A DNA stretch of 64,000 nt from Pisolithus tinctorius (GCA_024663395.1 JANFAH010000007.1:1364001-1428000), one strand, 5' to 3'. Numbered from the stretch's first letter, positions 41,671 through 54,839 are shown. Notes: a model not told the origin generated them from the sequence alone. Program-made: numbers and translations.

Positions 41671-44600
41671 GACAGGATGGCTAGACACAGCTAGATACCT
41701 TGCCAAAGTTTTCGTATATGTACTATATGCACACAACACAATTATCGTTGACAGATGCCGATGGCGGACGGATGGCAGGCTGTAGATGCAGAACCTCGCA
41801 CGCATGTCATGCTTGAGACGGCAGCAGATCTCCCCTTATCAGATTGAGCTTCGTACGTACAAGGTTGTCATGTTCTTTCCGACTTAGAGCCCCTCTCTCG
41901 ACGAGGCGCAGTGAATGTAATTTTTTCCCATCTTGAGCATGGCATTGTGGAGTCGCTATCAAGAAAAGAACTGCACCAATATTAAGGACCCCTTGAACAT
42001 TGTCGATATGATACGCGCCCTCTATCCCTCCACGCCGCTCCATCCGGCCCGTCAGTCCCGGGTGGAGATTACCAGCGCCCGCCTGCCGTCGGTTGCCGAC
42101 TCCGCACAATTACTGAGACTATCGGTAAGATGATATCACGCATGGTGGGACGTCCACCCAAATAATCACCATCAGCTGGCAAACCACTTCTCGGGCCGCC
42201 ACATCTCTCGGAACTTCGGACCAACTGAAGAAAGAAATAACCCCCCTCGCCTGAGAGAAAAATCAAAATCAGTCTATAGACTAGCCACTATCAGTTTCAT
42301 TCGGGCTGCCCTCGTCGGACTGCTGCTGCCTTATCACTTTTCATAGCGCTAAAATTCTCAAACACTTCAACCCCTGCAACTTTGCTTGATTCAGGGATAT
42401 CCTATGGTCCCATCAATGTTGCCATCGGCACATTGCAAAGCCACATGAAATTATATTACGCAATGGTGAAACTATACTGTTGAACCGCAATGCTTATCTC
42501 GCCCTGCGTTGGCCTGCTCAGGGACGATTTGGTGCATGAGACCGTCGGATCGAGATCGCACGCAGGCCGGATGTGTCTCAGACTGTTAGAGCAAGTGGAT
42601 ACGTCGAGAAGTAGGTAAATACTAATACTAGTAGTGGCAACGCTGCAATATTCCTGCCGAAACGGCCCGTTCGAGTACACGCCTTCACCGTTCGTGAATC
42701 GCTAGGAAGTTGCGAGGGGATTTCGCCGCCGAGAACGTCGCATTTGAAAATGACCACTACGTATGAGTACTACGGAAAACACGCAGTTTGGCATAGTTCC
42801 GTGGTCCTTGTGACTCACCTCCACGCACCAGTTACCATCCAATCTGAACAAAGTACACCCTCTTGACGTGACGACCCGAATTAAAGTTCGCAAGGAATCG
42901 CCCCCTCATGGGTCGTCATCGCCCTTTAGAAGCAAGGGTAAAAGAATCCGCGGTGGTCACGCCGACACAGATTGAATTTAAGATAAACATTCCATGCATG
43001 TCTTGTTATAAAGCCCCGTCACAATGACGCCTTTCTATTGACCATCCCCTTCGCACACGTGGGAATCAAAATCCTCCGCAATCCCGTCGCCGTCTTCCAA
43101 AAGCAACGCCCCCCTTTGTTCCAGGCTTCGGAAACAGTGATCTGCAACACCGGTTTGCCCCCAAACGTTTCCCATGGCTTTAGCCAGACTCGAGGCTGGC
43201 CATGCTTTCGTCCAGAAAAAGAACGACATGATCAAAATCATCATCCGCTGTGGCGCCGTCCCGGTGATGCAGGCCCACGTGTCGGTGAACCTTCTCTGCA
43301 ACTTACTTACTTTCGTAAAAGCCAACCGCCCCAATGGACGTACTACCACGCCTTCCTCTCGCCTATGTTTTCGTGGAAAGACAAATGACACTTTTGTCGC
43401 TCCGTGGGTACAGAGCTGTTAGGAAGGCACGGGTGTCCGTACCGGAAGACTCGAGAGAGTAAGGCGACTTCGTTACGTGTAAGATGTTTGCCAGTGACCC
43501 GCCACCAACGGTTCTAAGCAGCCCATGGCCGCGTTAATTCCCAATGCGGAGCGAAATAGGTTCACCTTCCAGACCTATCATCGCGTAGATATGAAATACA
43601 TCCTTGTGCGATCCCATTCGGAGATCCCCTTTGGCCGGGTAAATCTGGGTGATAGCAGCGACGGCTAGTGTCTGCACACCCGCATACAGTAAACAGTCCA
43701 GATCGGGTTTCTTCATGAACTAGTCAGCAGTGATAAGCAAACAGACGACACACACGGCTGTGATACGTCGAGTGATCGCATTGCTCCGACCGACAAGCTA
43801 ATTTCCGTGCACCTGGGGACCTGTAGCCGCAACAGAAGGGGACTAGGAGTGATCGGGTATATAGAGTCACAGGTCGGGCAGCACAACTTCCGCCTTGGCA
43901 GCGTTAGGCCGGGTTTGAGCGGCCGTGCGGAAGCTTATTGGCCCTTCTGTATACGGCCGACTCGACAATATTGATGGTAGAGATAATGAGTCATCCTGTC
44001 TTTCCCTTTGTTCCGGACTGAACTTGGCCCTGACTAGCAGTAGAGTGGTATGGGTACACCTTCTATCTAACGAAATTACGAGCCCCCACTTGCACGGTGG
44101 AAGCTGTTAATGCACGCAAACTGGGGTGTTGCAAACCTACCTACCGTCAATGTTCCTGAGAGTTGAAATAGATCGTGACGGGATATCGCCATCTTAGCCT
44201 GCGGTTGGGGTGGTTCACATGAAAGAAATAACGTAGCTGCGGTCAGGCAGGTATACACGATGAGTTCACAGACAATCCGATGGAATAGAATCCAACGCTT
44301 CCAGGTTGACGCCGCCTACCAATTGGCAGGCGATAAGACCGGCTGCCGCTCATGTGAACTCAAGAGTTCGATCGACAATGGGTCACTGCAGGTCAGGAGG
44401 ACTCCACACGAGGTACATCGATCAAAGATCGGGGAGGGGCGCAGCTCCAAGTGGAAAGGCGAAGCTTCATCTTGTACGTTTCGTACGTATACGAGTAGGC
44501 GTGAACACGATTTGAGAACCTTCGGTTGGAACCTGAAACATTGTTCAGGGATGGGCTGAGTTTCTCATGGAACGTTCAGATTTTAAAATTCATGATAGCC

Positions 44601-45130
44601 CTGATGCGGCAGACACTGCAAACGATGATGAAATTACATTTCATGGGGACGAGGGGGAACTGATGAACTTTCGAACAGAAGGATAATAAGAAGACACACA
44701 GAGTACTCACATGTGTATCATTGGGTATTCGAAATTCGCGGGGACAAGTGAACACATGCGTGTGTTGTGTCTTGAGGGTTGCGGTAAGCGTGCATTGACC
44801 ACGTCTCGCTACTGAAAGGCTCTGGAACCCGGCAACCCACTTGTGGCAGGCCAATTCTATAGGATTGCTGTGTGGCAGCATGCCCCGCGGACGCGAACAC
44901 ATTATAAACGGCCCTACGGACCCTTGCTGGGTAATCTAACACAGCGAGTGGTGCAAAGAAGGACGGGCGAATCGTCCTTCTTTGGTCGAACTGAAGCGAA
45001 GTACTAGGTTCATGTGCAGGAGTGAACACACATGAACGTCAGATGACGTGTGCGAGGGACAAACACCCCCAACAAGGGAGTAGGTTGCCCAACGAGCGAG
45101 CCCAACAGTGTGCTGGGCAAACTGCCAGCG
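41671..45130. other. gene-poor region of about 3.5 kb
   Basis: I could not support a gene. Around 43035-43390 both strands have open frames of more than 110 codons that overlap exactly. The plus frame contains MALARLEAGHAFVQKKNDMI, which looks protein-like, but I could not link it to a family. A minus frame at 43534-43716 (ending HIYAMIGLEGEPISLRIGN) likewise looks like a fragment of something unknown. The left end carries the 3' flank of the KduD-like gene and the right end the DUS1 promoter. Confidence 0.4.
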
Positions 45131-46520
45131 ATGTCGCTGCCAGACCTGACCTACATCGCAGCTCCGATGGTCAACCAAAGCGACGCTCCCTTCCGTCTCT
45201 TGACGAGGCGGTATGGTGCGACGCTCACATACACACAGATGCTTGAGCCTTGCAAGCTCCTCAACGATCGTGAATACCTCGAGTTTCACTTGCGTGATAT
45301 CCAAGCACTAGCACAGGGCAGTGGCGACTTCGACGATTTTGGCAGTGGTTGGGACGGATATGCGAGACCACTTGTCGTCCAGCTGTGCGGGAATGACCCA
45401 GAACTGGTCGTAAAGGCTGCTAGACAAGTACAGACGCATTGCGATGCAATAGGTGGGTTCACACGACCCCACTGCTGAAGGACGACGTTCTGTTCTCTCT
45501 GACCATTGAACTCACCCAAGTTCACCAGATCTTAACCTGGGTTGCCCACAGGAACACGCAAAAGAGGGTCACTTTGGAGGGTACTTGCTTGGAAAGCAAG
45601 ACTGGCCACTCGTACAGTCCATAGGTATGACCCCGGTCTATTCCTTTGGCCGACCCGACTAACCAAATCACATCGTACACAATTTTTTGGACCTTTCAGT
45701 TTCATCTATGTCTCACTCCCTCCTCGTCCCTGCGTCCGCCAAAATCCGGCTGTGTCCATCCTCGGATCCGATGTCTGCGACAGCGGCCTTTGGACAGCTC
45801 CTCGAGCACGCAGGGGCATCTTGGGTAACCTTACACGCCCGTCATGTCTCTGCCAAACGCCGGCGCCAGGGTGCCGCAGATCTCGAGGCTGTGCGCACAC
45901 TTAAGGAGACATTGAACATACCTGTCATCAGTAACGGCAACGTTCGTACTTCGGACGACGTTCGTGCTAATATGGAGTATACTCAAGCAGATGGGGCGAT
46001 GGTTGGAGAGACATTACTTGGGAACCCTACGTTCGTAATTTCTCTTTTCTCGTCGATTCGTTAACTAGTCTCGGACTGGGCTAGCTGACGATGGTTTATT
46101 AGGTTATTCATGGGAGGTTTGCCAGACCCTGTGCTTATCTCGCTCGAATATCTTGACATCTGCAAGCAACTCCCTGGGGTCGCATCCCTCAACACAATCC
46201 GAACCCACGTGCGACACTTCGTTGAGTTCCAATGGTCAGTACAAATGTCCTTAATACGGTTTTATTACTTTTGATGTCGGTGGGACAGCTCACGGCGCCC
46301 GTGGTACGCCAAATTCCGCAGCGCAATAAGCGAATGTCAGAGTATCAGGGATATCGAAGACTTATTACATGGGGGTGTAACTAGATGGAGAGGTAAGGCC
46401 GCGAAAGTACTCGGTGCCAAGCACCTTGTACAGAAAGAGTCAAGCGGTGTGCAGGAACATGAGGACATATTAAGTAGTATGAGGTGTATTCATTCGCTAG
46501 CGGGAGACAAAATAGAGTAA
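45131..46520 (+). CDS. DUS1: tRNA-dihydrouridine synthase, Dus1 type (tRNA U16/U17)
   Basis: A flavin enzyme that reduces uridines in the tRNA D-loop with NADPH. Five exons (45131-45452, 45529-45624, 45700-46030, 46103-46234, 46289-46520) sum to 370 residues. The start is MSLPDLTYIAAPMVNQSDAP, with FMN-binding APM and FRLLTRRYGATLTYTQML. VVQLCGNDPELVVKAA follows. DLNLGCPQEHAKEGHFGGYL contains the catalytic cysteine (GCPQ), then SAKIRLCPSSD, WVTLHARHVSAKRRRQGAAD, IPVISNGNVRTSDDVRANME and the FMN-phosphate site TQADGAMVGETLLGNPTLF. These are the Dus hallmarks, with the GCPQ-GGYL context of fungal Dus1. The third intron begins GTTCGT, a rarer donor. The C-terminal domain runs past LISLEYLDICKQLPGVASLN to the stop. 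Confidence 0.93.
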
Positions 46521-47187
46521 TAGGGAGACTTGACATACCCGTTTGAACGTTGTTTGAGCGCTGTCTGTCTTGTCAAGCCCAAGATTGACAATACTTGATC
46601 AGGATTCAGGATATGCCAGGCGACCCTCAAGCCTATGAACGATAACCATATTTCCTGTGGTGCCACAGAAGGAAGCAGTCAGTGAGATGCAGGATAACCC
46701 GCATAAGAAATGACTTTGAACTGAAATCCGATTCAAAATTATTTCATCAAATGCAGGCATCGGATCTCAAGAGAAAGATGGATAGAGCAAACCCAAAACG
46801 AAATAAATGGCGATGAAAATTCACATTTGAGTAACCTGGATCAAGGGACTGACGAACACGAATTCCCAGTAGGGTCCCGCTGTCAAAGGATATATATACT
46901 GCCATGGCTAAAAACTGCACATCAATTTGAGTAAATAACCTGCCTGAAGCGGGACAGAAGGAAAGGAAACATATCAATATTGGGGGGGTTACTCGCCAAC
47001 CACACAGCCAACGCCGCCGACAAAATGGGGTACACATTCCTTGTGAGGGTTACCTCCCGATAGGCAAAGGTCTCCGAAAGTCTCAAAAGAGGGATCATGA
47101 AAAATGCGTATGTATCAATTAACATCAGTAGACAGCAGAGAGGATGGATAAAAGGCGGAAATATTACCACATCGCACGGTAGCTGAT
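46521..47187. other. intergenic between two convergent genes
   Basis: Lies between the stops of DUS1 (plus) and the SRm160-like gene (minus). Short frames on the minus strand show hydrophobic runs but no motif I recognise. Confidence 0.4.
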
Positions 47188-48989
47188 TCAACCTGAGCCA
47201 GCGACAGCTCCACCGCTCCCTTTGCGTGTCCTAATGACCTTGTTCCTGAGAGCCTTCTCCTTCAACTCATTCTCGCGTTTCTCTAGATCCTGCATGGGAA
47301 CATCTTGGCTGCCCGAACCGGTACCACCCGTGTCCTACTCAATGGCGAGGCACATTAGAAAAATGGCGCCTAGATTGCGAAAAGGACCAACCTCGTCAGT
47401 GGCATTGTCATCCCACTTGGAATTTCGGGCGGATGCCTGTCCCTTGATTTTTAATTCGCCTCGGCTGTTCTGAGGGAGGTCAGGGTCAAGAGTTCGGCCG
47501 GATTCCTCAGATTTGTCCACGTTCATTTTCACAGGGGAAGGGCTTCGCCTTAGATTGCGTCTATCTCTTGTCGTGTCAGTCCTGTTGCGTTCTCTGGTCC
47601 CCGCACGATAGGATGGCGAGCGGGAGCGAGAGCGCGAATGGCTATCACGCCTGTCGCGACGATTTGAGCGGGGACTTGGGCTGCCTCGGCGAGCAATGTA
47701 TCGGGGGGGAGAACGAGAGCGAGTTGGTGAGCGTGAAAGAGCACGCGAGAATCGGCGTCGTCGTGGAGGGGGGCTCCGGCTGTCCCTTGCTCGATCCTTT
47801 CCAGAAGGAACGTGTCTTCGGGGTGGGGACCGGTCATAGCTGGGTGAGCGTCTGCGCCTGATCCTTGGAGGGGGAGGCGAGCGAGACCCGCGAGAGTCGA
47901 AGGAAGGGGAGCGACGGCGGCGGCGAGGGGAAGGTGACAATGAGCGGGAGGGGCGGCGACGAGTGAAATGGGGAGGGGGACTCCGAGAACGAGAGCGTCG
48001 GCCTGCATACGAGGGAGGAGATCGGGACCGGGAACGGCGGGGAGAAGGCGGATCTCGTCTCGGGGACATCCGACGGACTGGAGGAGGCGAGCGAGAACTG
48101 CGGGCATCGAATGGAGAACCAGACGGTGAACGACGACGCGGAGGAGGCGAACGAGAAAATCGACGACCGGGACGCTAATATTACGTGACCAGCGTCAATG
48201 GAACAAAGTGAGTTGATGAAGAAAAAACGTACACCACTATTACGGTTATCCCTCCCCCTTCCGCCTCCATCATAGCCGCCTCTGCCACGTCCTCGTCCTC
48301 GTCCACGACCTCTGCCGCCACCACGCTCTGTTCTTTCTTCATGTTCTCTTTCTCGGATTTCATCTAAGCGTGCTCTGCGATCTCTTTCACCGATTGCCCT
48401 CTGGTCGGACTCCCTTGCCTTGCGAAGTTCTTCCTTCTTGGCTTCAACCATAGAAGTTGGAACACCGCCAGGACTATCCTGTGATTCTAATAAAAGGTCC
48501 CAAAGTGCCTTCATGAACGCTGGAGTGGACGACGTGAGAAACCCCATCAAATTGATTTGCATTTTCTTTGGGTCGGGAGTCTGTATGTATCCCCGTTTAG
48601 ATCATAAAAAGACGCAACAGAACGACCGAGCGCGAACCGTATGATTTGGGTCTTCGAGTAGACCCATGGCATACTCGATGACGACCTCGTCTTCGAAGCC
48701 GACAAGCTCGGTCACCTTTTTGGCGATCCATGGCCTGATGATTTCCATATTGACTTTTTTCATGTCAACCTAGACAGAGATAGGATTGTATGAAGCTCTT
48801 TCCGATGGTAACTAGCCAGTTACCTTTTTCTCGAACTCTGGAGGGAATTTCATGGACTTGAGCAGTTTGAGCTCCTTGTCAGAGAAGCGCCTGTCCTGGT
48901 CGGCAGACGTGCCTTTGAAGAAGCCTGTATAGTCGTGTCGATGCCATGAGAACTTCTGTTTAGAGGTTATACGCACCTGCGTCAGCCAT
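47188..48989 (-). CDS. SRm160/SRRM1-like splicing co-activator (PWI domain plus RS domain)
   Basis: A nuclear pre-mRNA splicing factor. The short first exon (MADAG) joins FFKGTSADQDRRFSDKELKL, then LKSMKFPPEFEKKVDMKKVN, MEIIRPWIAKKVTELVGFED and EVVIEYAMGLLEDPNH. This contains the PWI signature (P-W-I) of SRm160-type proteins. A helix (QINLMGFLTSSTPAFMKALW) ends the domain. Then come basic charged helices, an RG-rich run (GGGRGRGRGRGRGRGGYDGG, about 48250-48320) and a long Arg/Ser domain with many SRS, SPPP and RRR units (about 47550-48180). The last exon ends IRTRKGSGGAVAGSG at 47188. PWI domains bind nucleic acid and RS domains bind other splicing factors. Intron borders inside the RS part are approximate. 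Confidence 0.88.
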
Positions 48990-49093
48990 GGTGGTTCCAA
49001 GTAGGTTGACAACGAAAAAGCTCGGTGTGTGGGGCAGAGTCGGCCGTGGGAATATCAAGACCATAATTGAATTACATAATCACTAATACGGTA

Positions 49094-50643
49094 CTACAGA
49101 ACTTGTCGCTCGTCGAACCCGACGCTGACCCTGAGGACGCCTCTGTTGTCGAGGACGCTCAGCTGCTGTTTGACGACTCTGCCCAGCCCACACTCGCCCT
49201 TGTTCGATATCACAACCCGCACCTCCTCCACTGCTGCCCACTCGGACTTCTTGAACACACCAGCCAACCCTTCGAAATCAACTGTCGACATCGCGCGGAT
49301 ATCTGCCGGGTACATCGCTAGTGAAAGTACCCGCATCGGCGACCGTATCGATGATAAAAGTGATGTCAGTTGAGTCAGCGATGCAGACTGGTCTTCAGGT
49401 TCCTCCTCTAGTGGATCCGGCAGAGGCGGCGAAGGAACGACAAGACCGAAAATGTGCAACTCTTCTAGTCGGACATTCTGTCCAAGGTCTATGTGGTCTA
49501 TGAAAGCGTCTACCCATGCACTTTAGTTGCTAAAAAGAAAAACAACGCCCAGGGACACTCACCTCCTCTCTCTACAAAGTCTTGATCGAATCCCACACGA
49601 AATTCCCGCAAGCTTGCTCCCACCTCTCTTAGGAACCTTCCTACGACTTCTGCCTCAGCAATTCCCACACCACCCAGCTTCACACTCGTAATTCTTGTGT
49701 CGTTAGTCTCCTTTCGATATTCAATACCTGACATGATCCATTCCAATACTGCCTCCATCGGTGCTCCTCTCATGCCAACCGCCTTCAACGCAGCGGGGGG
49801 CAATCTGATGCACTTCTGTCCGTCTGCCCAGGTATCAAGATACCACTGCGGTGAATCCAATCTCGAGTAGTGTATCCCATCAAGTGTCAACGTCTCCAAC
49901 TTGTCAAATTCAGCTAGGAACTCGCACATATCCGCTGCGGTGCGGAACGTGCATCCACACAGCGTGAGTTCTTTGACATGTCTGAAACCCTCCAAACAAG
50001 CCTTGCGAGAACGTGAAGAGAGATACTCCCACGTCACGCGCTCCAATTCGATCGTGTGGACGCGCATCAGGTGGGCTGCGAGATACGGCAATCCATCATT
50101 GAGCCACTTGGGATCCCATGGATTTCCGCGAGTCTCGCGGACAGAGAAGTACACGATATGGGACGCGAAACTCGGAATAGAAAATGTGCCCCGTCCACAC
50201 CGCTTCTCGTGGAATACATCTTCTGTATCGTTACAAGCAGTCAGGCCTAAACCGCAACTGCAGGTGTATGCCTCCAACAAGTCGATGAATGCCATGCTTC
50301 TCAATCGACCGCTGAGTCTTACACCTGCCCATATTCCTGTGCGTGCGGTGTTCAGCCATAGTTTGCACACGAGTGAGCATGCGCAGAGTGTCGCAAGATC
50401 CAGGGGGTCGTATCCTTGTTCGCTGTTTGGGATGGACGGAATGCGCGCAGCGATGGTTTCAATGATTCGGAGATGCAACTCGGCGGGGAGATATGGAAAG
50501 ACGTCCGTTGGACAGGGGGCATCAGTGGACCCCGGTTGTCCACACACGAGGGGTGACGGAGGTAGTTGCAAGGGCGGCCTCTTTGCTCTGCATGGTAGTA
50601 ACGGGTGGAGTGGTGGGGGTGTGGGTTTGATGATGATGGCCAT
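49094..50643 (-). CDS. F-box-like protein
   Basis: Two exons (49563-50643 and 49094-49509, intron starting GTGAGT) give 498 residues. The F-box-like part is YLPAELHLRIIETIAARIPS, then LATLCACSLVCKLWLNTART (about residues 50-105), the usual arrangement in mushroom F-box proteins. The remainder has spaced hydrophobic repeats reminiscent of LRRs: HTIELERVTWEYLSSRS, HVKELTLCGCTF, KLETLTLDGIHY, RITSVKLGGVGI, ASLREFRVGFDQDF, RVLSLAMYPADIR. It is likely a substrate adaptor of an SCF ubiquitin ligase, with an unknown target. The short N-terminus before the F-box is Pro-rich. It lies 104 bases upstream of the SRm160-like gene on the same strand. Confidence 0.8.
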
Positions 50644-52652
50644 GGGGGAGAGGTTTGTGGGATGGTATCTGTCTGATTATTAGCCTTGGGTGCTGGGTTA
50701 TAAAACAGGCCGCCTGTATCGTCTCGTAAATCCCGAACAGAAGACCCAATTAGCGATTTTTTCACAGCCTTGTCTACCATGGATAAATGGCACGTGTGCG
50801 GCGTAGCCCAAAAAAAGTGTGCGTAGCCCGGCGGGGGCGCTCAGGCCTATAGAGCGTATGAGCCAGCCCGACAATGGGGAAACAGCACATACATACCGCG
50901 GCCTTTTAGTGTTTGACAGTTCCGACTTCACCCACCCCCCTTCCTCCGAGACTTGGCTAGTCAATCAACACCGGAGCACTTGAAACTATTCGTTCCGAGG
51001 AAGAGATAGTGAATCTCACGATACTTTTAGGCTATCCGTACCACGACATCCGCGAATACCTCAGAACCACCAATGCCAGTAGTCAAAACGCTGTTCTTAC
51101 TTGATCACTCTGGTCTGCTTCGGCATAGTCTCATCGTGGCACTTGTTCGGTCTGTATTCGCGCCCTGATTTCGGTGCCGCAGTAATCACTCCCGGTGTTT
51201 CGGAATTTATTTTGGAGCACTCTCGGTTTCACCGGCCTCTTATGCTCCGAGCTGGCATGCAGGGGAATGGTACCGCCGCGACGGCGGATACACTCATGGA
51301 CCATGCGGGTAGGCGGACTTGAAGGGGGACAAGGATGGCTTAGCGAGTGCCACCATACTGATACTCGGCGTTTAGACGGACGCAGACAAAGTTTGCCTTG
51401 TGCATGTCGCACAGCTCCCGGGATGACTGCCCCGCTCAAATTCACTTCTATCCGATTCAGCGGCGCTGCTTGGTGACTTGAGTGGAATGCCGTGCCGATC
51501 AACCAGTTCAAGAGTCAAGTATGAACAGTAGCACCTTGCAGGGCGGCGAAGTGGGCAGCGAAGCCACCTGGCTATCCTGCAAAGTGCACTGGATATGTTG
51601 TAGGAGGGGCTTCGGATTAACCGCGCAATGTCTATATCTACGGTAACGGATGACTCAAGTCAGCCAGGAACCATCACACAGTACAGCCGGTGAGTAATCG
51701 CCATGTCTGGAATCAGTGAATGGCAAGGCAGCCACCACACGGTCTGTTGTGGCCTGACAAACAGGGCATAAGGTGGGGTATAATCCTAAACACCGTGATA
51801 TGGCGCATGCTCACCAACAATCTCCCTGCAGAGGAAGTGGCAATGCATTTGAAGCCTAATAATATCAGCGCTAAGCCGCCGAACTCTTTACAACCGAGAG
51901 GAAATCAACCTACCTGCGTGTATGCATACTTAGGCTAGGGCAGAGGGTGCAGTGGGCCTTCTTTCATCGGTCTAATCCGCCGTGCGAATAACGGTGTCAG
52001 AAATATTATCCACTTGCCAACAGCAGAAAGGAATATTGTCTGTCTCACAGGAGGTCCTGGCATAATCAATTCTGTCGGGAATGTAAATTAGTGGATACTA
52101 CTAACCTTGATTTTCATGGATGCGAGGGAATCGAAGGAGTTATATTTCGACATTGGCTCCAATACATCGCCAACCTTGAGAAGTCTGGAGAAATTGGGAA
52201 CCAAAGATTGTGAAGGTAAGACCAGTGATAGGTGCTCTGTTTGTCGCTGGGCTGGGCCCGCCAGGAAGGGACGAATCGATGTCGCGTACCCCCAGGTCAG
52301 AGAAATTGCGGCATTCCATCGCCCCACCATAGTGCAGAGAGCTCATATCGCGTATGCAAGTCTCACGCTGCCTTTCCACGGCATGGGCTATGGTACCCGG
52401 GGTAAGTCTAGTCCATGGTAAGGACGATCCTAGAACCGGCCCCTGAGGCCTGAGGTTCTGGGGTGCATATCTCTGTGTACTCGACGATGGACAATGGACA
52501 CTGTGAAACCTTGACTCTGAATCCACGGGGTGTGTTCCAAAACAAAAAGCGAGATAATATGTTGGTGAATGTAAGCGGATGGTAGTAGTTTCCATATTCG
52601 TCACGTGCCGTCAATGCATTGTGTTTGACGTCGACCGATACCACCACCAGCG
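50644..52652. other. intergenic region of about 2 kb, no gene recognised
   Basis: Contains the promoters of the F-box-like gene (left, minus) and the p24 gene (right, plus). Open frames are short and overlap on both strands, and none matches a family. I see no repeats by eye. Confidence 0.4.
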
Positions 52653-53491
52653 ATGACCAGCAGACGCACTCTTTCATTTCTACTGTTCGTTTTACTGACG
52701 CCTCTTGTCTCTGCCATCAAACTCGCGCTGCCACCCGCACGCGTGCCAGCTCCAAAATGCATATGGAACGCCGTGCACACCCACGCACTCGTCATTGTCA
52801 CTGCCAACGTCAGTCCTGGCCCGAGCCAACGTGTCGACATCGAAATCATAGACTCGACGCCCCAGCGGAACGTCTACCTTTCAAAACGTGACGTAAAGGG
52901 CGAAACGAGGCTTGCCGTCACTGCACATGCCGAAGGAGAGGTTGGCGTATGCCTCAAAAACTGGCTGTCACCTGGTGAGTGGATATGTAGTGCTGGACAC
53001 CACAAAAGAGGCTGGAATGCTGAGGTTGTCGACCGTAGACGTCAAGACTACTTTGGCTCGAAACATGACGCGTACAATCGACCTCGACATTGACATTGGT
53101 GTGGATGCTGTAGACTACAAGTGCGTAATTTTACCGTCTTCAGTACAACATCACAACTGAACTTTTCACTCTGCAGCGCAATAGCAAATCAGGAGTCGCT
53201 TTCAGGACTCGAAACGGAGATGCGTAAACTGGAGGGAGTAGTGAAAGAGATTGAGGACGAGTTGGACTACCTCAAGAAACGAGAAGAACGATTCGCAACT
53301 ACGAACCGTGCGTAACAAAAGCGTTCTCTACGCTGAAATGACAACATGACTGACTGCGTTTATATGAAGTTTCGACAAACCAGCGTGTCCAGAACTTTGC
53401 CTGGTTCACGCTCTTCTCGCTCATAGGATTGGGAGTCTGGCAGATCTTCCATCTTCGAGCATACTTTAAGCGCAAGTACCTGATCGACTAG
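52653..53491 (+). CDS. p24 (emp24/gp25L) family cargo receptor, Erv25-like
   Basis: A membrane protein of COPII/COPI vesicles that helps select cargo between ER and Golgi. Four exons (52653-52974, 53039-53120, 53177-53307, 53370-53491) sum to 218 residues, the usual size. A signal peptide (MTSRRTLSFLLFVLLTPLVS) precedes the GOLD domain (CIWNAVHTHALVIVTANVSP, EVGVCLKNW). Then come TRTIDLDIDIGVDAVDYNAI, ANQESLSGLETEMRKLEGVV and KEIEDELDYLKKREERFATT, a conserved coiled coil. One C-terminal membrane helix (FAWFTLFSLIGLGVWQIFHL) and a short tail AYFKRKYLID follow. The tail carries an aromatic residue and lysines as in p24-delta/Erv25, but no classical KKXX end. The second exon could instead begin slightly upstream (AG at 53008). 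Confidence 0.9.
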
Positions 53492-53899
53492 TCGCCGGGT
53501 TTCGCGTGGTTCTATGGACATTTGCAATAGGTATTCTGTTGACTTATTTACGCGCTCGCCGCCAATGTTCACTGGACAGCGGCCAATGTGCAGGAGACTC
53601 GTCACGAGGAGTGGGGTACAGTAAATTCTCTTGAGAAACACATAGTATACTGTACAACCCAAGGTTTAACATACATACACACACCCTCTCTGGTGCGGAA
53701 CAAATTCCAAGAAAACAGCAAGTTTGTTGGTCAAGCTAGGAATACAGCCGTCACTGGTAAGAATCCAAAAACCGTCCGTCAATCCTTTGACCTGGCGTAC
53801 ATAAGATGTGCAAACACTATGTCAAAAACGTAAGATATCGTAGGGTCATGATGGGGGTATTTCACGGGTAGGTATGATGAAGGGAGAAAGGCAAAAATG
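53492..53899. other. intergenic between convergent genes
   Basis: Between the p24 gene (plus) and the membrane protein gene (minus), tail-to-tail. Nothing else seen. Confidence 0.4.
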
Positions 53900-54839
53900 C
53901 TATTTGACTTCGCCGCTTGTCCATGGCAACTGTATGAGACCGATCTCATACCCGCCTGATATGCTGTCACCCAACGTCGGGTAGATAAGCGAAGATGGAC
54001 CCTCCCCCTTACCCTGCGTGCATTGCCGCGAGGTAAAGGGTGATGGCGTTGATATCATGACGGCTATTTTGATGGCATTAGGTGGAGGAAGGACAGGCAG
54101 GGGTGGGGGTTCGGGTGGGTGGGGACACGAGGGTTCGCTGGCTATCCAGCTCCGCACCTGGGTAAATACCGAAAGACTAGGTTGTGATGCGGCCGGCGAG
54201 CGTGAGTCGGCGGCAGCAGATAGCGGCAATGACGTCGGTGGGGATATTTTGGACCGGCCCCTCAATCCAACAGACGAAGTCGGGCGCACAAACGTGGCTG
54301 ATATGGGCTGGGACGATCATCACCATGCAGGGAGCGACCACGACCGGTGTGACATGGCTCACCTGAAGATCCTTCCACTGAGGTGATATCTGTTCATCCG
54401 GCCGGGGAAGCAGCCACGTCTCCCAGCATACGGGTCGTGTCAGCTGCGCTGACTTTCCCTGACCCCACCCTGGTCGATCTCCAAGGAACAGTCCACCGCT
54501 ACCAAAGTCTGCACCATCATGATCGGCTTCAAGATTCCGTACCCATAGTGGACGGAGCAGTGCAGACCGTCTCCGCGAGCCAAGTCCGCACGACACGAAG
54601 AGTAGTAGCAAGACGACGAAGGTGACGATGAACCCGAAGAAATAGTCGGTCGAGTCCGCCGCAGATTCAGAACTCCCACTGTCACTACTGACAGTAGATG
54701 AAGGAGTAACGGCGGTTTGAACAGCAGCAGGTACAGTAACGGCACCGCCGCCAAACGCCATGGAGGTGGTGGGCAGGGATGACTGTGGAGCAATACCAGT
54801 AACCATGTCTGCTATATTATAGTAGACGCGGGCTGACAC
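53900..54839 (-). CDS. single-pass membrane protein, paralogue of the gene at 909-1612
   Basis: The first exon (from 54839) encodes a Ser/Thr/Ala-rich N-terminus, then one hydrophobic helix (DYFFGFIVTFVVLLLLFVSC) followed by GLGSRRRSALLRPLWVRNLE. An exon ending PRPDEQISPQWKDLQ joins, over GTGAGC..CAG, a C-terminal exon with ATFVRPTSSVGLRG, then KIAVMISTPSPF and the final GGYEIGLIQLPWTSGEVK. This order (Ser/Thr-rich head, helix, Arg-rich stop, V-M-I-x-T/M-P-S-P segment, then G-Y-x-I-G-L/V hydrophobic tail) is shared with the gene at 909-1612 and defines a fungal family without known function. Topology is inferred: N-terminus outside or lumenal, C-terminus cytosolic. Intron borders are partly approximate. 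Confidence 0.65.
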
